From Kapaibacterium sp038202665 (GTDB lineage: Bacteria > Bacteroidota > Ignavibacteria > Kapaibacteriales > Kapaibacteriaceae), in contig JBBRES010000044.1 of NCBI GenBank assembly GCA_038202665.1, positions 1-15,287 on the forward strand: a DNA stretch of 15,287 nucleotides. The letters are read 5' to 3'. A program made the position numbers and the translations under genes. The notes beneath the pieces were generated by a model, which worked only from the letters and a program-made list of their open reading frames with translations, was not told the origin of the DNA and searched no databases. Below, piece by piece: positions 1-7,338 of the stretch (position 1 is its first letter; each line of letters starts with the position of its first letter).

Positions 1-495
1 CTGTGTGCCAATTGCTTGCGCGGCATCTTCGACCACGGGAATACCGTGTTCGTTGGCAATGGCCATGATGGCATCCATGTCTGCGCTTTGTCCAAACAAA
101 TGCACAGGAACAATGGCCTTGGTGCGAGGAGTGATGGCGGCTTGTATGGCGGCAGGGCTCACGTTCATCGTCACCGGATCTACGTCTACAAAGACGGGCG
201 TTGCACCTACTCGCACCACTGCGCCGGCAGTAGCAAAGAAGGAGAACGTGGGGGTAATCACTTCGTCGCCCGGCCCAATATTCAACGCCATCATCGCCAT
301 CACAAGCGCATCTGTGCCGCTTGATACGCCAATGGCATGCTTTACACCAAGGTAGGCAGCGCAGTCGCGCTCGAGGGCGTCTACTTCAGGACCGAAGATC
401 AAGGCTTGCGAAGAGGCAACGCGTATCAATGCATCATCAAGTTCCGTTTTGAGAGTACGGTACTGTAATTTAAGGTCAAGCAATGGAACGGACAT
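1..495 (-). CDS. DegT/DnrJ/EryC1/StrS family PLP-dependent aminotransferase, N-terminal part (partial)
   Basis: The first 165 residues are present; the rest lies off the left edge. Members of this family are fold-type I PLP enzymes that usually transaminate keto-sugar nucleotides for LPS, O-antigen or glycan synthesis. The protein opens MSVPLLDLKLQYRTLKTEL, typical of the family, followed by the cofactor-site segment GVSSGTDAL (residues 56-64), then GDEVITPTFSFFATAGA (76-92), VFVDVDP (101-107), VPVHLFGQ (129-136) and VVEDAAQAIG (154-163). In the last, Asp157 should pair with the PLP pyridine nitrogen. The Schiff-base lysine would fall just past the window edge, so activity cannot be judged. 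ATG is at 493-495 with no strong Shine-Dalgarno. The start lies only 24 bp from the divergent Rieske start. The exact sugar substrate cannot be told. Confidence 0.93.
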   Translation of the reverse strand, partial: MSVPLLDLKLQYRTLKTELDDALIRVASSQALIFGPEVDALERDCAAYLGVKHAIGVSSGTDALVMAMMALNIGPGDEVITPTFSFFATAGAVVRVGATPVFVDVDPVTMNVSPAAIQAAITPRTKAIVPVHLFGQSADMDAIMAIANEHGIPVVEDAAQAIGTQ

Positions 496-519
496 AAGAC
501 TCTACTGAATGGCAATGGA

Positions 520-981
520 ATGAGTGAGGAACACAAAACTACTGAACCTAGAGCGGACAGGCGCCGATGGATCACCGGCGTGATAGCGGTGCTCGGTGGA
601 ACGTCTGCCCTTGCCCTTGCCGCCTCGTACCTTCGCAGCCCTACAGGCAGATTTGAGAGAACGGTGCGCATTGGCAACGTGGACGAGATGTTTCGAGACC
701 GACCGACGAGGATGATCACCGTTGATGACGAAACCATTGCCCTTGTTCGCGATCCGGCAACGGCGGCGATCACGGCGCTGAGTATGCAGTGTACGCATGC
801 CGGATGTCCACTGGAATTCCGTGCAAAGCAATTCCACTGTCACTGTCATGGTGGAACATTTGATCTGCAGGGCAGACCCACGTCGGGTCCACCAAAACGT
901 CCACTCCGCACCTACACGGTAGTTGTAGACGGACCCACACTCTTCTTGCGCATGGGCGCGCCGAACGGACGCACATCATGA
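520..981 (+). CDS. Rieske [2Fe-2S] iron-sulfur protein
   Basis: A 153-residue Rieske protein, probably the electron-transfer partner of the cytochrome b-like protein encoded next. An N-terminal anchor (about residues 17-36) follows a Tat-like arginine cluster, RADRRRWITG, as is usual for exported Rieske subunits. Box 1 is CTHAGC (91-96) and box 2 is CHCHGG (107-112). This gives cluster ligands Cys91, His93, Cys107 and His110, plus the disulfide pair Cys96/Cys109 typical of high-potential bc1/b6f Rieske proteins rather than dioxygenase ferredoxins. The protein is slightly shorter than usual bc1 Rieske proteins. The ATG at 520 is chosen as the first in-frame ATG; the Shine-Dalgarno is weak. Its stop TGA overlaps the next gene's ATG (ATGA), indicating translational coupling. 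The fold is certain; membership in a bc1-like complex is inferred from the neighbour. Confidence 0.94.
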   Translation: MSEEHKTTEPRADRRRWITGVIAVLGGTSALALAASYLRSPTGRFERTVRIGNVDEMFRDRPTRMITVDDETIALVRDPATAAITALSMQCTHAGCPLEFRAKQFHCHCHGGTFDLQGRPTSGPPKRPLRTYTVVVDGPTLFLRMGAPNGRTS

Positions 982-2075
982 TGCCAGTTGTGTTATGGTG
1001 GAAGCGCGTTGCGCCATGGTACATCGCCGTGTTGCTGGTTGTGCAGGCAATCTCTGGCATTCTGCTCTCCATGCTGTATGTACCGAGCGAGCACGCACAG
1101 CGCGACGATCGCGGCAGAGTGCAAGCGCTTGCCTATGCGACAGGACTTGTGCGACTGCAAGTAACATCTCGCGCGGACGTACTCGATACGATTGCAAGAA
1201 CACCACGCATGCTCTTGGTATCGCTCGATTCTGCAGAGCGTATCGCAGACGTCTTTGAAGCGGACGCTCGCCACATCTCGCTGTTGCGCGATGCATCTGG
1301 TGCGCCACTCGTTCCGAGTGCTGCTGCGACGAGTCTGACGATTGCCATTTCGAACGATGCTGCGGGAGGAGCTTTTATCCGTAGGCTCCATCATGCGAAT
1401 ACCATCGTGCTTGTGCTCGCCGTGCTGCTGGCGTTTGCGGCATTCTTGCATGGAGCGGACAATCGTCTCCTGTGGGGGACACTTGCGTTGGTGTTTGCGC
1501 TTTGTGCGGCCTATACCGGTAGACTGTTGCCAGACGACGTCTACGCCCTGGTGTCGCGAAGTATTACGTCGACAATCCTCGAGCACGATGCGCCGTTCGG
1601 CGGAGTGCTTGCTCTCTTGTTTGGCGTTGCGGGATCTACGGTACGAGCACTGTCGACCACGGCAACCATGCACTCCATTGTGCTTCCAGCGTGCATGGTC
1701 ATAGCTGTTGTGCAGATGTTGCGCACGGCGAAGGTTTCGTTGCACGACGTGTCAAAATCCCTGCTTGCCCTCTCCATTCTGAGCGCAGTGGCCTATGTGG
1801 TCTTTAGCGCCCGCATCCCATTGGGCGGCGTGTTCCTGCCGCGCGATACGATGCATGGGGCCGCGGTGACCATGGACGTGCAGCCTTGGTGGCCCTTCCG
1901 CCTTCCCAACAACCTCATAACCTGGTTAGGCGCAGAACTGGCGTCCTATCTCGTGTTGGGCGTGCTAGTGGCCCTTTTGACGATGGCATGGTGGCAAGGT
2001 CGCGTGGGAGGTTGGACGGTGCGCGTCTTCATCGCTTTGGTGCTTCTGACAATTGTCCTTGGCACAGTCCTCTAA
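978..2075 (+). CDS. Divergent cytochrome b-like membrane protein (heme bL ligands kept, bH ligands lost)
   Basis: A 365-residue membrane protein with about seven helices, coupled by ATGA overlap to the Rieske gene. Cytochrome b features in order: helix A ending GILLSMLYVPS (27-37); helix B starting IRRLHHAN (134-141); helix C ending in TGRLLPDD (180-187), like TGYLLPW; helix D starting ALSTTATMHSIVLP (224-237); and a C-terminal QPWWPF (302-307) where cytochrome b has KPEWYF. Aligned by eye, His139 and His232 occupy the two heme bL ligand positions. The bH positions, 14 residues further on each time, are Phe153 and Gln246. PEWY, important for quinol oxidation at the Qo site, is absent. About 100 residues separate helices A and B, more than usual, forming a soluble insertion. 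Resemblance to cytochrome b is clear along its length, but classical Q-cycle function looks unlikely. A membrane anchor or one-heme electron conduit for the Rieske protein is a guess. Confidence 0.8.
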   Translation: MMPVVLWWKRVAPWYIAVLLVVQAISGILLSMLYVPSEHAQRDDRGRVQALAYATGLVRLQVTSRADVLDTIARTPRMLLVSLDSAERIADVFEADARHISLLRDASGAPLVPSAAATSLTIAISNDAAGGAFIRRLHHANTIVLVLAVLLAFAAFLHGADNRLLWGTLALVFALCAAYTGRLLPDDVYALVSRSITSTILEHDAPFGGVLALLFGVAGSTVRALSTTATMHSIVLPACMVIAVVQMLRTAKVSLHDVSKSLLALSILSAVAYVVFSARIPLGGVFLPRDTMHGAAVTMDVQPWWPFRLPNNLITWLGAELASYLVLGVLVALLTMAWWQGRVGGWTVRVFIALVLLTIVLGTVL

Positions 2076-2146
2076 CAGAGCAGACTTTTTCGCAATTTCG
2101 TGGTCTGTCTACGCAACTGAAATGCCATTCATCACACGAGGACGAT

Positions 2147-3262
2147 ATGCTTATCGGAGTTCCCAAGGAAGTTAAGACACTTGAAAAGCGCGTTGCACTA
2201 ACGCCGGGTGGAGCAGAAATGCTTCGCGCACATGGTCATCACGTGATCGTGGAAACGCAAGCTGGCGTAGGCAGTGGCTTTAGCGACGAGATGTACACAG
2301 CGGTTGGTTGCGAGATTATTGCGACGGCAGCAGAAGTGTTTGCCAAGGCGGACATGATCATGAAGGTAAAGGAGCCGATCGCGCAAGAGTATCCGCTTAT
2401 TCGCAAGGGACAAACTCTCTTCACGTACTTCCACTTTGCTGCATCGCGTGAACTCACAGATGCGATGATCAAGTGTGGTGCAACGTGTATTGCGTACGAG
2501 ACCGTGCAGAAGACCGATGGTTCATTGCCATTGCTCGTGCCGATGTCCGAAGTAGCTGGCCGTATGGCTCCACAAGAAGGCGCAAAGTATCTCGAGCACC
2601 CAATGGGTGGCAGAGGCGTGTTGCTTGGCGGCGTGCCTGGTACGAAGCCAGCGAGCGTTCTTGTTCTTGGCGGCGGTATTGTTGGAATCAATGCAGCGAA
2701 GATTGCTGCAGGCTTTGGCGCGCACGTCACAATCTTCGACACAAACCTGCAGCGTTTGCGCTACTTGGATGACGTGATGCCGAAGAACGTGAACACACAA
2801 ATGTCGACGAAGTCCAACATCCGCGAAGCACTTCCAAGTGCAGATCTCGTGATTGGCGGCGTATTGATTCCTGGTGCAAAGGCACCATTCCTGATTACAC
2901 GTGATATGCTTCCACTGATGAAGACCGGTTCGGTGATCGTAGACGTGGCTGTAGATCAGGGCGGATGCGTAGAGACGACGAAGGCAACAACGCACCAGGA
3001 CCCGACCTATGTGGTGGATGGTGTTGTGCACTATTGTGTTGCGAACATGCCAGGCGCCGTACCATACACATCAACAATCGCGTTAACGAATGCAACGTTG
3101 CCCTATGCAATCCAACTGGCCGATTTGGGCTGGGAAGCCGCATCCAAGGCCAATCTCGAGCTCGCACTTGGTGTGAACGTCGTGGATGGCAAAGTGGTCT
3201 ATGAAGCAGTTGCCGAAGCATTCGACATGCAGTACACTCCTCTGACAAGCGTTATGTCGTGA
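2147..3262 (+). CDS. ald: Alanine dehydrogenase
   Basis: NAD-dependent L-alanine dehydrogenase (L-alanine + NAD+ + H2O to pyruvate + NH4+ + NADH), cytoplasmic, normally a hexamer. The product is 371 residues, the usual family length. The start MLIGVPKEVKTLEKRVALTP is the classic AlaDH/PNT N-terminus. Substrate and catalytic residues sit where the family has them: Arg15, Lys75 (MKVKEP), His96 (FTYFHFAAS) and Asp270 (VDVAVDQGG). The Rossmann nucleotide loop is VLVLGGGIVG (171-180), and the signature PGAVPYTSTIALTNATLPY is at 302-320. The reading frame is open from 1886 inside the cytochrome gene, but the ATG at 2147 matches the family start and has a good Shine-Dalgarno, GAGGA, 4-5 bases upstream. 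It follows the cytochrome b-like gene by 71 bp and overlaps the next gene by 4 bp (GTGA). It links amino-acid catabolism to pyruvate and NADH supply. Confidence 0.97.
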   Translation: MLIGVPKEVKTLEKRVALTPGGAEMLRAHGHHVIVETQAGVGSGFSDEMYTAVGCEIIATAAEVFAKADMIMKVKEPIAQEYPLIRKGQTLFTYFHFAASRELTDAMIKCGATCIAYETVQKTDGSLPLLVPMSEVAGRMAPQEGAKYLEHPMGGRGVLLGGVPGTKPASVLVLGGGIVGINAAKIAAGFGAHVTIFDTNLQRLRYLDDVMPKNVNTQMSTKSNIREALPSADLVIGGVLIPGAKAPFLITRDMLPLMKTGSVIVDVAVDQGGCVETTKATTHQDPTYVVDGVVHYCVANMPGAVPYTSTIALTNATLPYAIQLADLGWEAASKANLELALGVNVVDGKVVYEAVAEAFDMQYTPLTSVMS

Positions 3263-4614
3263 GCCTCCGCCTGATTCTTTGCACCGTGCTGTTCGCGTGT
3301 TCACTCCACGCGTTTGGGCAAGAGGTGCAAGTCCCATTCGATAGTGCGGGACGAGTTGTGGTGATCACAAAGGAACTCGATGCGCAACTAGAACTTTTTG
3401 CAGATCAGCCGGGCTTCTTTGAAGCTCGGCTGTTTCGTTTACAAGACAGTTCGTATTCATTGGAGATCACGTCGGTCCGTCAAGAACGGTACGCACGGTC
3501 ACGACGTACCATGTCGGCGGTGGAAGGCTTGTCCTACCTCGCCCTTGTCCAAGACCGATTCCGCATTCGAGCACCGAACGCTTCGTTCGATCAAGAAGGC
3601 AGGTCGTCGTTGTTATGGGGGACCACGATATGGTCGCTGTTCTACTACGGCGTTGCTACCAATATGCTTATCTATGGCAATGATTCATGGTCGGGAAGCG
3701 CCGCTGCAACTCCGTTCCTTCTTGGCGGTGCATCCTTGGCCGTGACGGCACTCTTAACAGGTAATGCACCTGTATCGGAGGGCGCTGCATCGTTGGCGAT
3801 GGGCGGCATGTTTCAAGGAAGTATGCACGGCTGGCTTCTGTCTGCCTTGATCTCTGGCAGCGACATGGACATACGACTAGGTGCCGGCTTGTCCATCCTT
3901 GGTGGTATTACAGAAACAGTAGCGGGATACATGGTGGCGACGAACACCAACATGGCGGAAGGTCGTGCCAGTGCGATCAATACGACTACGTTCTACAGCA
4001 CGCTCGCGGGAGGAATGTTGGCGGTAGCCATCGTAGGGCAAGACGGGAATTCCAATTCGACCGTTCGATTGGTTGGCGGACTGGGTCTTGCCGGCGCTGT
4101 TGGCGGTGTCTTCCTTGGCGACTACCTTTCTACACAGCAGCGATACTCGACTGGTGACGCCGGAATACTTGCCGTGGCGGCCGCACTTGGAGCAACCTTG
4201 CCCCTTGCCACCCTCCTCGCTATTCAACCTGAGAATATCAATGTTCGACTCGTATCCGGGCTGATGCTGGCTGGTACAGCATTGGGAGTTGTGGCGGGTG
4301 ACAGGCTTGTTGTTGGCAAAGATTTTCAAGGTTCGCAAGCAAAAATCACGACGTTGGCGACGGTTGGTGGCGCACTTCTCGGATACGGTATTGGATTGGC
4401 AATACAGAACTATCAGGTATCGGTGGCAAGTGCGTGGATTGGCGCTGCAGGCGGGTTTGCGTTCGCATACGCATCATACTCCAACGATGCAGAAGCATAC
4501 CATTTGCACGGCGACCTTCGCGTCAATCTGAATCCGGCCAGTCTTGCGCTCGCAGCTACGAATCTTACTCCGACGCTGTCGGTCCCGTTTGCTTCGATGA
4601 CCTATCGATGGTGA
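3259..4614 (+). CDS. Exported or membrane protein with about 60-residue glycine-rich internal repeats
   Basis: Family not recognised. GTG at 3259 overlaps the alanine dehydrogenase stop as GTGA; the next residues form a signal peptide, SLRLILCTVLFACSLHAFG, with likely cleavage before QEVQ. Residues 21-115 look soluble. From about 117 to 407 the chain alternates hydrophobic, glycine-rich segments with short polar loops. Internal copies can be lined up: IRLGAGLSILGG (205-216), VRLVGGLGLAGAVGG (269-283) and VRLVSGLMLAGTALG (329-343), each followed some 15-20 residues later by a Gly/Ala-rich segment, so the period is about 60-64. A shorter fourth copy may begin near 388. The tail SVPFASMTYRW ends in an aromatic residue like many outer-membrane barrels, but the core looks helical. 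The last 50 bp overlap the convergent TSUP gene. Function unknown; it could be an inner-membrane helical repeat protein or a divergent outer-membrane protein. Confidence 0.8.
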   Translation: MSLRLILCTVLFACSLHAFGQEVQVPFDSAGRVVVITKELDAQLELFADQPGFFEARLFRLQDSSYSLEITSVRQERYARSRRTMSAVEGLSYLALVQDRFRIRAPNASFDQEGRSSLLWGTTIWSLFYYGVATNMLIYGNDSWSGSAAATPFLLGGASLAVTALLTGNAPVSEGAASLAMGGMFQGSMHGWLLSALISGSDMDIRLGAGLSILGGITETVAGYMVATNTNMAEGRASAINTTTFYSTLAGGMLAVAIVGQDGNSNSTVRLVGGLGLAGAVGGVFLGDYLSTQQRYSTGDAGILAVAAALGATLPLATLLAIQPENINVRLVSGLMLAGTALGVVAGDRLVVGKDFQGSQAKITTLATVGGALLGYGIGLAIQNYQVSVASAWIGAAGGFAFAYASYSNDAEAYHLHGDLRVNLNPASLALAATNLTPTLSVPFASMTYRW

Positions 4615-5536
4615 TCATCAGCCAGAGTCCAAGTGCAAGCACGATCACAACGAATCCCCATCGTTGCCATGTTGTTCCAAGGATGGTCATGGCGGCAACG
4701 AACTGCACACTAACAACAGCATAAAGTATACGTGCAATGGTAAGGCGATGAAGCTTACTGATCATGAAGGAGCCAAGTGGTGCCATGATCATCACCACAG
4801 GAATGGCCACCATCCAATACGACCATTCGAGTGCTTTGAAGTCGCGAAGAACTTCTGCGTGAAACAGGAAGCCAACCACTGTGAGGATCGACATAGAGAT
4901 CACGCTCGTTGGCGTAGCTACCTTCTCGCTTACGCCGTAGTACAAGGACAGTAGGCAGAAAAGCACAATGCCAATACCGGTGCCAAAGAAGGATGTGATT
5001 ACACCTCCGAGAAGCCCTGTGAACAGCAGTCGAACAATGTCGGCGATACTCTCTGTAGGTGCACGTTCTAACACATGGCGCGTCTTCCGGCGATTCGCAA
5101 TCCACAGCCCTGCGCCCATGGCGAACCATACCGACACAAAAAAGAGCTTCGTGAGGGCTGGGTCGAGCAGCGGCACCAGATACCACGTGCCCACGATCAT
5201 GCCAATCACGCCGGCAGGAGCTGGGATCACAATCGCACGCCAATCAACGGGAATCTTCTTGCCGATGATGAGCACCGAAGCAGACACCATCCCAATACTT
5301 TGAATTGCAAACGCAAAGTTGCGTGCGGAGGGTGGTGGGACGTGAAGCACTAGGGTAAAGACGGGAAAGGCAACTGCTCCTCCGCCCTCTGCACTCGCTC
5401 CAGCAAGGAATGCACCAAAGACCATGGTGAGTGATGCCGGCCAGTGTGTTGCGAACAGATGCCAGGCATCGAAGTAGAACATTGCAAATAACCAACCAAT
5501 GCTCACACAAAGAATGAAAATCAAGTAAGGCTTCAT
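4565..5536 (-). CDS. TSUP family transporter (sulfite exporter TauE/SafE, DUF81)
   Basis: A 323-residue inner-membrane protein with about eight hydrophobic helices in two similar halves, the layout of the TauE/SafE (TSUP) family, whose known members move sulfite, sulfoacetate or other sulfur/organic anions. Half 1 carries the glycine-rich motif GAFLAGASAEGGGAVAFPVF (41-60). Half 2 repeats it as GLLGGVITSFFGTGIGIVLF (174-193), followed by VATPTSVISMSILTVVGF (206-223). A basic loop (about 149-165) joins the halves. The frame extends six codons upstream to a TTG (5552-5554), but the ATG at 5534-5536 gives a normal membrane N-terminus and is preferred; neither has a clear Shine-Dalgarno. Its 3' end overlaps the convergent repeat-protein gene by 50 bp. 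It is divergent from the coiled-coil gene with 42 bp between starts. The substrate cannot be inferred from sequence. Confidence 0.92.
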   Translation of the reverse strand: MKPYLIFILCVSIGWLFAMFYFDAWHLFATHWPASLTMVFGAFLAGASAEGGGAVAFPVFTLVLHVPPPSARNFAFAIQSIGMVSASVLIIGKKIPVDWRAIVIPAPAGVIGMIVGTWYLVPLLDPALTKLFFVSVWFAMGAGLWIANRRKTRHVLERAPTESIADIVRLLFTGLLGGVITSFFGTGIGIVLFCLLSLYYGVSEKVATPTSVISMSILTVVGFLFHAEVLRDFKALEWSYWMVAIPVVMIMAPLGSFMISKLHRLTIARILYAVVSVQFVAAMTILGTTWQRWGFVVIVLALGLWLMITIDRSSKQTGPTASE

Positions 5537-5578
5537 GCGGTAATTTGTAACCAATCGTTAGCCGTAAAGGAACACGCA

Positions 5579-5872
5579 ATGGCAGTGAAGAAAAAATCAG
5601 CTCCCACCGATCCGCTTGAGATCGTTGCGCAGAGCTTTACCATGGTGAGTGAGTCTCATCAGATGATTGGTAACTATCAGCAGATTCTTTCGGAGAATCA
5701 GCGGATGATTTCAGATTCGAATAGAATCACGAGTGACAATGTGGTAAAGATTCTTGAGAAGCAGAATCAAATGATAGAGAACCAAACAATCATCATTACC
5801 AATCAGCACACGATTATTGCGAATCAAAATACCATCATCACCTTTTTGAAGAAGGTTGCTGGTGAGTCTTGA
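5579..5872 (+). CDS. Small coiled-coil protein with Ile/Asn heptad repeats
   Basis: A 97-residue protein of no recognised family, with no signal peptide or membrane segment. After a basic N-terminus (MAVKKKSAPT) almost the whole chain is heptad-periodic: hydrophobic residues recur at 29, 36, 43, 50 and at 58, 65, 72, 79, 86. In the second half the units are nearly identical: ENQTIII, TNQHTII, ANQNTII (67-87), with Asn at 68, 75, 82 and Gln at 69, 76, 83. This places Asn in the second core position (I at a, N at d), a pattern known from trimeric coiled coils. ATG at 5579 has a good Shine-Dalgarno, AAAGGA, about 8 bases upstream, supporting real translation. The 3' end overlaps the convergent HTH gene by 35 bp. 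An oligomerisation or scaffold role is inferred from the repeats alone. Confidence 0.85.
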   Translation: MAVKKKSAPTDPLEIVAQSFTMVSESHQMIGNYQQILSENQRMISDSNRITSDNVVKILEKQNQMIENQTIIITNQHTIIANQNTIITFLKKVAGES

Positions 5873-6335
5873 ATCGTTTCCGTACCGAAGCGATATCTCC
5901 TTTCCCTAGTAATTCTATCAGTTCCATGTATGCGGCTTGGGGAGCGGGCTGACGTTTCTTTAAGAAACCATTCATGATTCTCCCTACATGTTGCACTGAG
6001 TACTGCACGCCGAACAGCCGCTTTATCATGCGTTGCATAAGAGGCCTCGTCCACGCATCTCCCTTCAACCCAAACGCCGATGGAGGCTCGAGTAGGAGAG
6101 CGCCAATGAGTTTACGATGCCGGTCTTCAAGGCGCGGAGTTGCTCCTGGAGCGATCCTCGACTTAAGTGCCGACTTCCCCTTGAGACGTGCTGCGGCAAT
6201 CCACTGACTGACGGCCGGTGCACTTACACCAAGGGCCGTGGCAATGTCCACCTGACGCCATCCACGTTCAGACAGCTCCAAGGCACGCATGCGTCGGTAT
6301 TCAAGGAGTTCGCGTGAGAGTGTGGTTTTTCGCAT
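5838..6335 (-). CDS. Orphan HTH plus winged-helix DNA-binding protein, like the N-terminal half of an IS630 transposase
   Basis: A 165-residue basic protein. Residues 13-50 contain a homeodomain-like HTH, with WRQVDIATALGVSAPAVSQW at 26-45. Residues 62-125 resemble the winged-helix segment that follows it in IS630/Tc1-type transposases: APGATPRL, then LLLEPPSAFGLKGDAWTRPL (81-100) and IKRLFGVQYSVQHVGRIM (104-121). In transposases a DDE nuclease domain comes next; here the chain ends after about 40 more residues, so it cannot cleave DNA by that mechanism. I see no DDE remnant downstream on this strand. ATG at 6333-6335 is preferred over the TTG just upstream; no clear Shine-Dalgarno. It is divergent from the barrel/haloperoxidase operon (109 bp between starts) and overlaps the coiled-coil gene tail to tail by 35 bp. 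It is either a decayed transposase or a domesticated regulator, perhaps of the divergent operon (inference). Confidence 0.82.
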   Translation of the reverse strand: MRKTTLSRELLEYRRMRALELSERGWRQVDIATALGVSAPAVSQWIAAARLKGKSALKSRIAPGATPRLEDRHRKLIGALLLEPPSAFGLKGDAWTRPLMQRMIKRLFGVQYSVQHVGRIMNGFLKKRQPAPQAAYMELIELLGKGDIASVRKRFKTHQQPSSKR

Positions 6336-6444
6336 CAAGAAAGATAATCAATCAATGCTCGTTGTGGTGCTCATGCCCTTTTATAGGACCCTCGAAACTC
6401 GTACCATTGCGCTTGTAGATTTCTCAACAGAAGGTATCAACCTT

Positions 6445-7338
6445 ATGCGCACTTCGTTATGGTGGACGATTGTAGCACTTTGTGTGCTCACTGCCACGTC
6501 GGCCCGGTCTCAAGGTATGCTCAGCGGATTCATGCAGGGTTCCGGAAATACTGGCGCGAGCCTCTCGTATTCTAGTGAGCAGTACTCCAAGTACTACATT
6601 GGAGATTCCATCACGGATAATCCTGGTCTGGGCACCATTTCGACGCGCAGCGCCAGCCTGTATCTTGTTGGCGGTCTTACATCATTTCTCGATCTCGTGG
6701 TAGCGTTACCGTATATCAGTGCATCGAGTAGTGCTGGGTATTGGGAAACCATCACTGGGTTGCAGGACATTTCGTTCTACCTGCGCGGGCGAATCTTTCA
6801 ATTGAAAACAGAGGACGGTAGCTCGTTGGATGTGATGCTAGGTGGAGGTCTGTCCACGCCGCTCTCGCACTATCAGAACAACGCCCCAGTGACCATCGGA
6901 CATGGATCGACGAATCTTGATGGTAGACTTATAGTGCAGGCTCGAGATGCGTCTACAGGATTGTTTGTTATGGCGCAAAGTGGATACATACATCGGTCTG
7001 CCGTGACAATTGATCGCGGATTCGACGTTGTCGTGCCGGACAACATTGATGTATCTGCGCGCATTGGATGGACTGGTCCGGTGTACCTAGACGCATGGAT
7101 TTATAACACCGTCGGACAGTCGGGTACCGACATCGGAACTGGTGTTCCGTTCCCAACAAATAGGCAGAACTTCCTTCAAGTAGGGGGCACGGCGGCATGG
7201 CAACTCCCATTCCTTCCGCAGTTCAGTATCAATGCTGGTATGGCCTACATTCTCACCGCGCAGAATGTTGGGAAGTCCACTCGTTTCTCATTCGGAATCA
7301 ACTACAACCTTCCAACCTGGGGAGGAATGCAACTATGA
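6445..7338 (+). CDS. Predicted outer-membrane beta-barrel protein (transporter-like)
   Basis: A 297-residue exported protein. Signal peptide MRTSLWWTIVALCVLTATSA followed by RSQG; cleavage near residues 20-24. The mature chain lacks helical membrane segments and alternates polar and aromatic/aliphatic residues in short strands, for example ASLYLVGGLTSFLDLVVALP, YLDAWIYNTVG and RFSFGINYNLP, with glycine turns. This resembles the barrel proteins loosely annotated as MetA-pathway of phenol degradation or simply transporter. The frame is open from 6289, but ATG 6445 starts the signal peptide and has AGAAGG about 10 bases upstream. The stop overlaps the next gene's ATG (ATGA), so it is translationally coupled to the haloperoxidase-like lipoprotein. 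The barrel could serve passage of that enzyme's substrate or product; this is inferred only from the coupling. Confidence 0.8.
   Translation: MRTSLWWTIVALCVLTATSARSQGMLSGFMQGSGNTGASLSYSSEQYSKYYIGDSITDNPGLGTISTRSASLYLVGGLTSFLDLVVALPYISASSSAGYWETITGLQDISFYLRGRIFQLKTEDGSSLDVMLGGGLSTPLSHYQNNAPVTIGHGSTNLDGRLIVQARDASTGLFVMAQSGYIHRSAVTIDRGFDVVVPDNIDVSARIGWTGPVYLDAWIYNTVGQSGTDIGTGVPFPTNRQNFLQVGGTAAWQLPFLPQFSINAGMAYILTAQNVGKSTRFSFGINYNLPTWGGMQL

Noticed and set aside
1886..2146. N-terminal extension of alanine dehydrogenase
   Set aside because: It lies mostly within the cytochrome b-like gene in another frame; ATG 2147 has a good ribosome-binding site and the family N-terminus.
5838..6335. Complete insertion sequence
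   Set aside because: There is no DDE domain, no evident terminal inverted repeats and no target duplication; only the DNA-binding part is present.
6289..6444. N-terminal extension of the outer-membrane barrel protein
   Set aside because: The signal peptide starts at ATG 6445 with AGAAGG upstream; the extension overlaps the divergent HTH gene.
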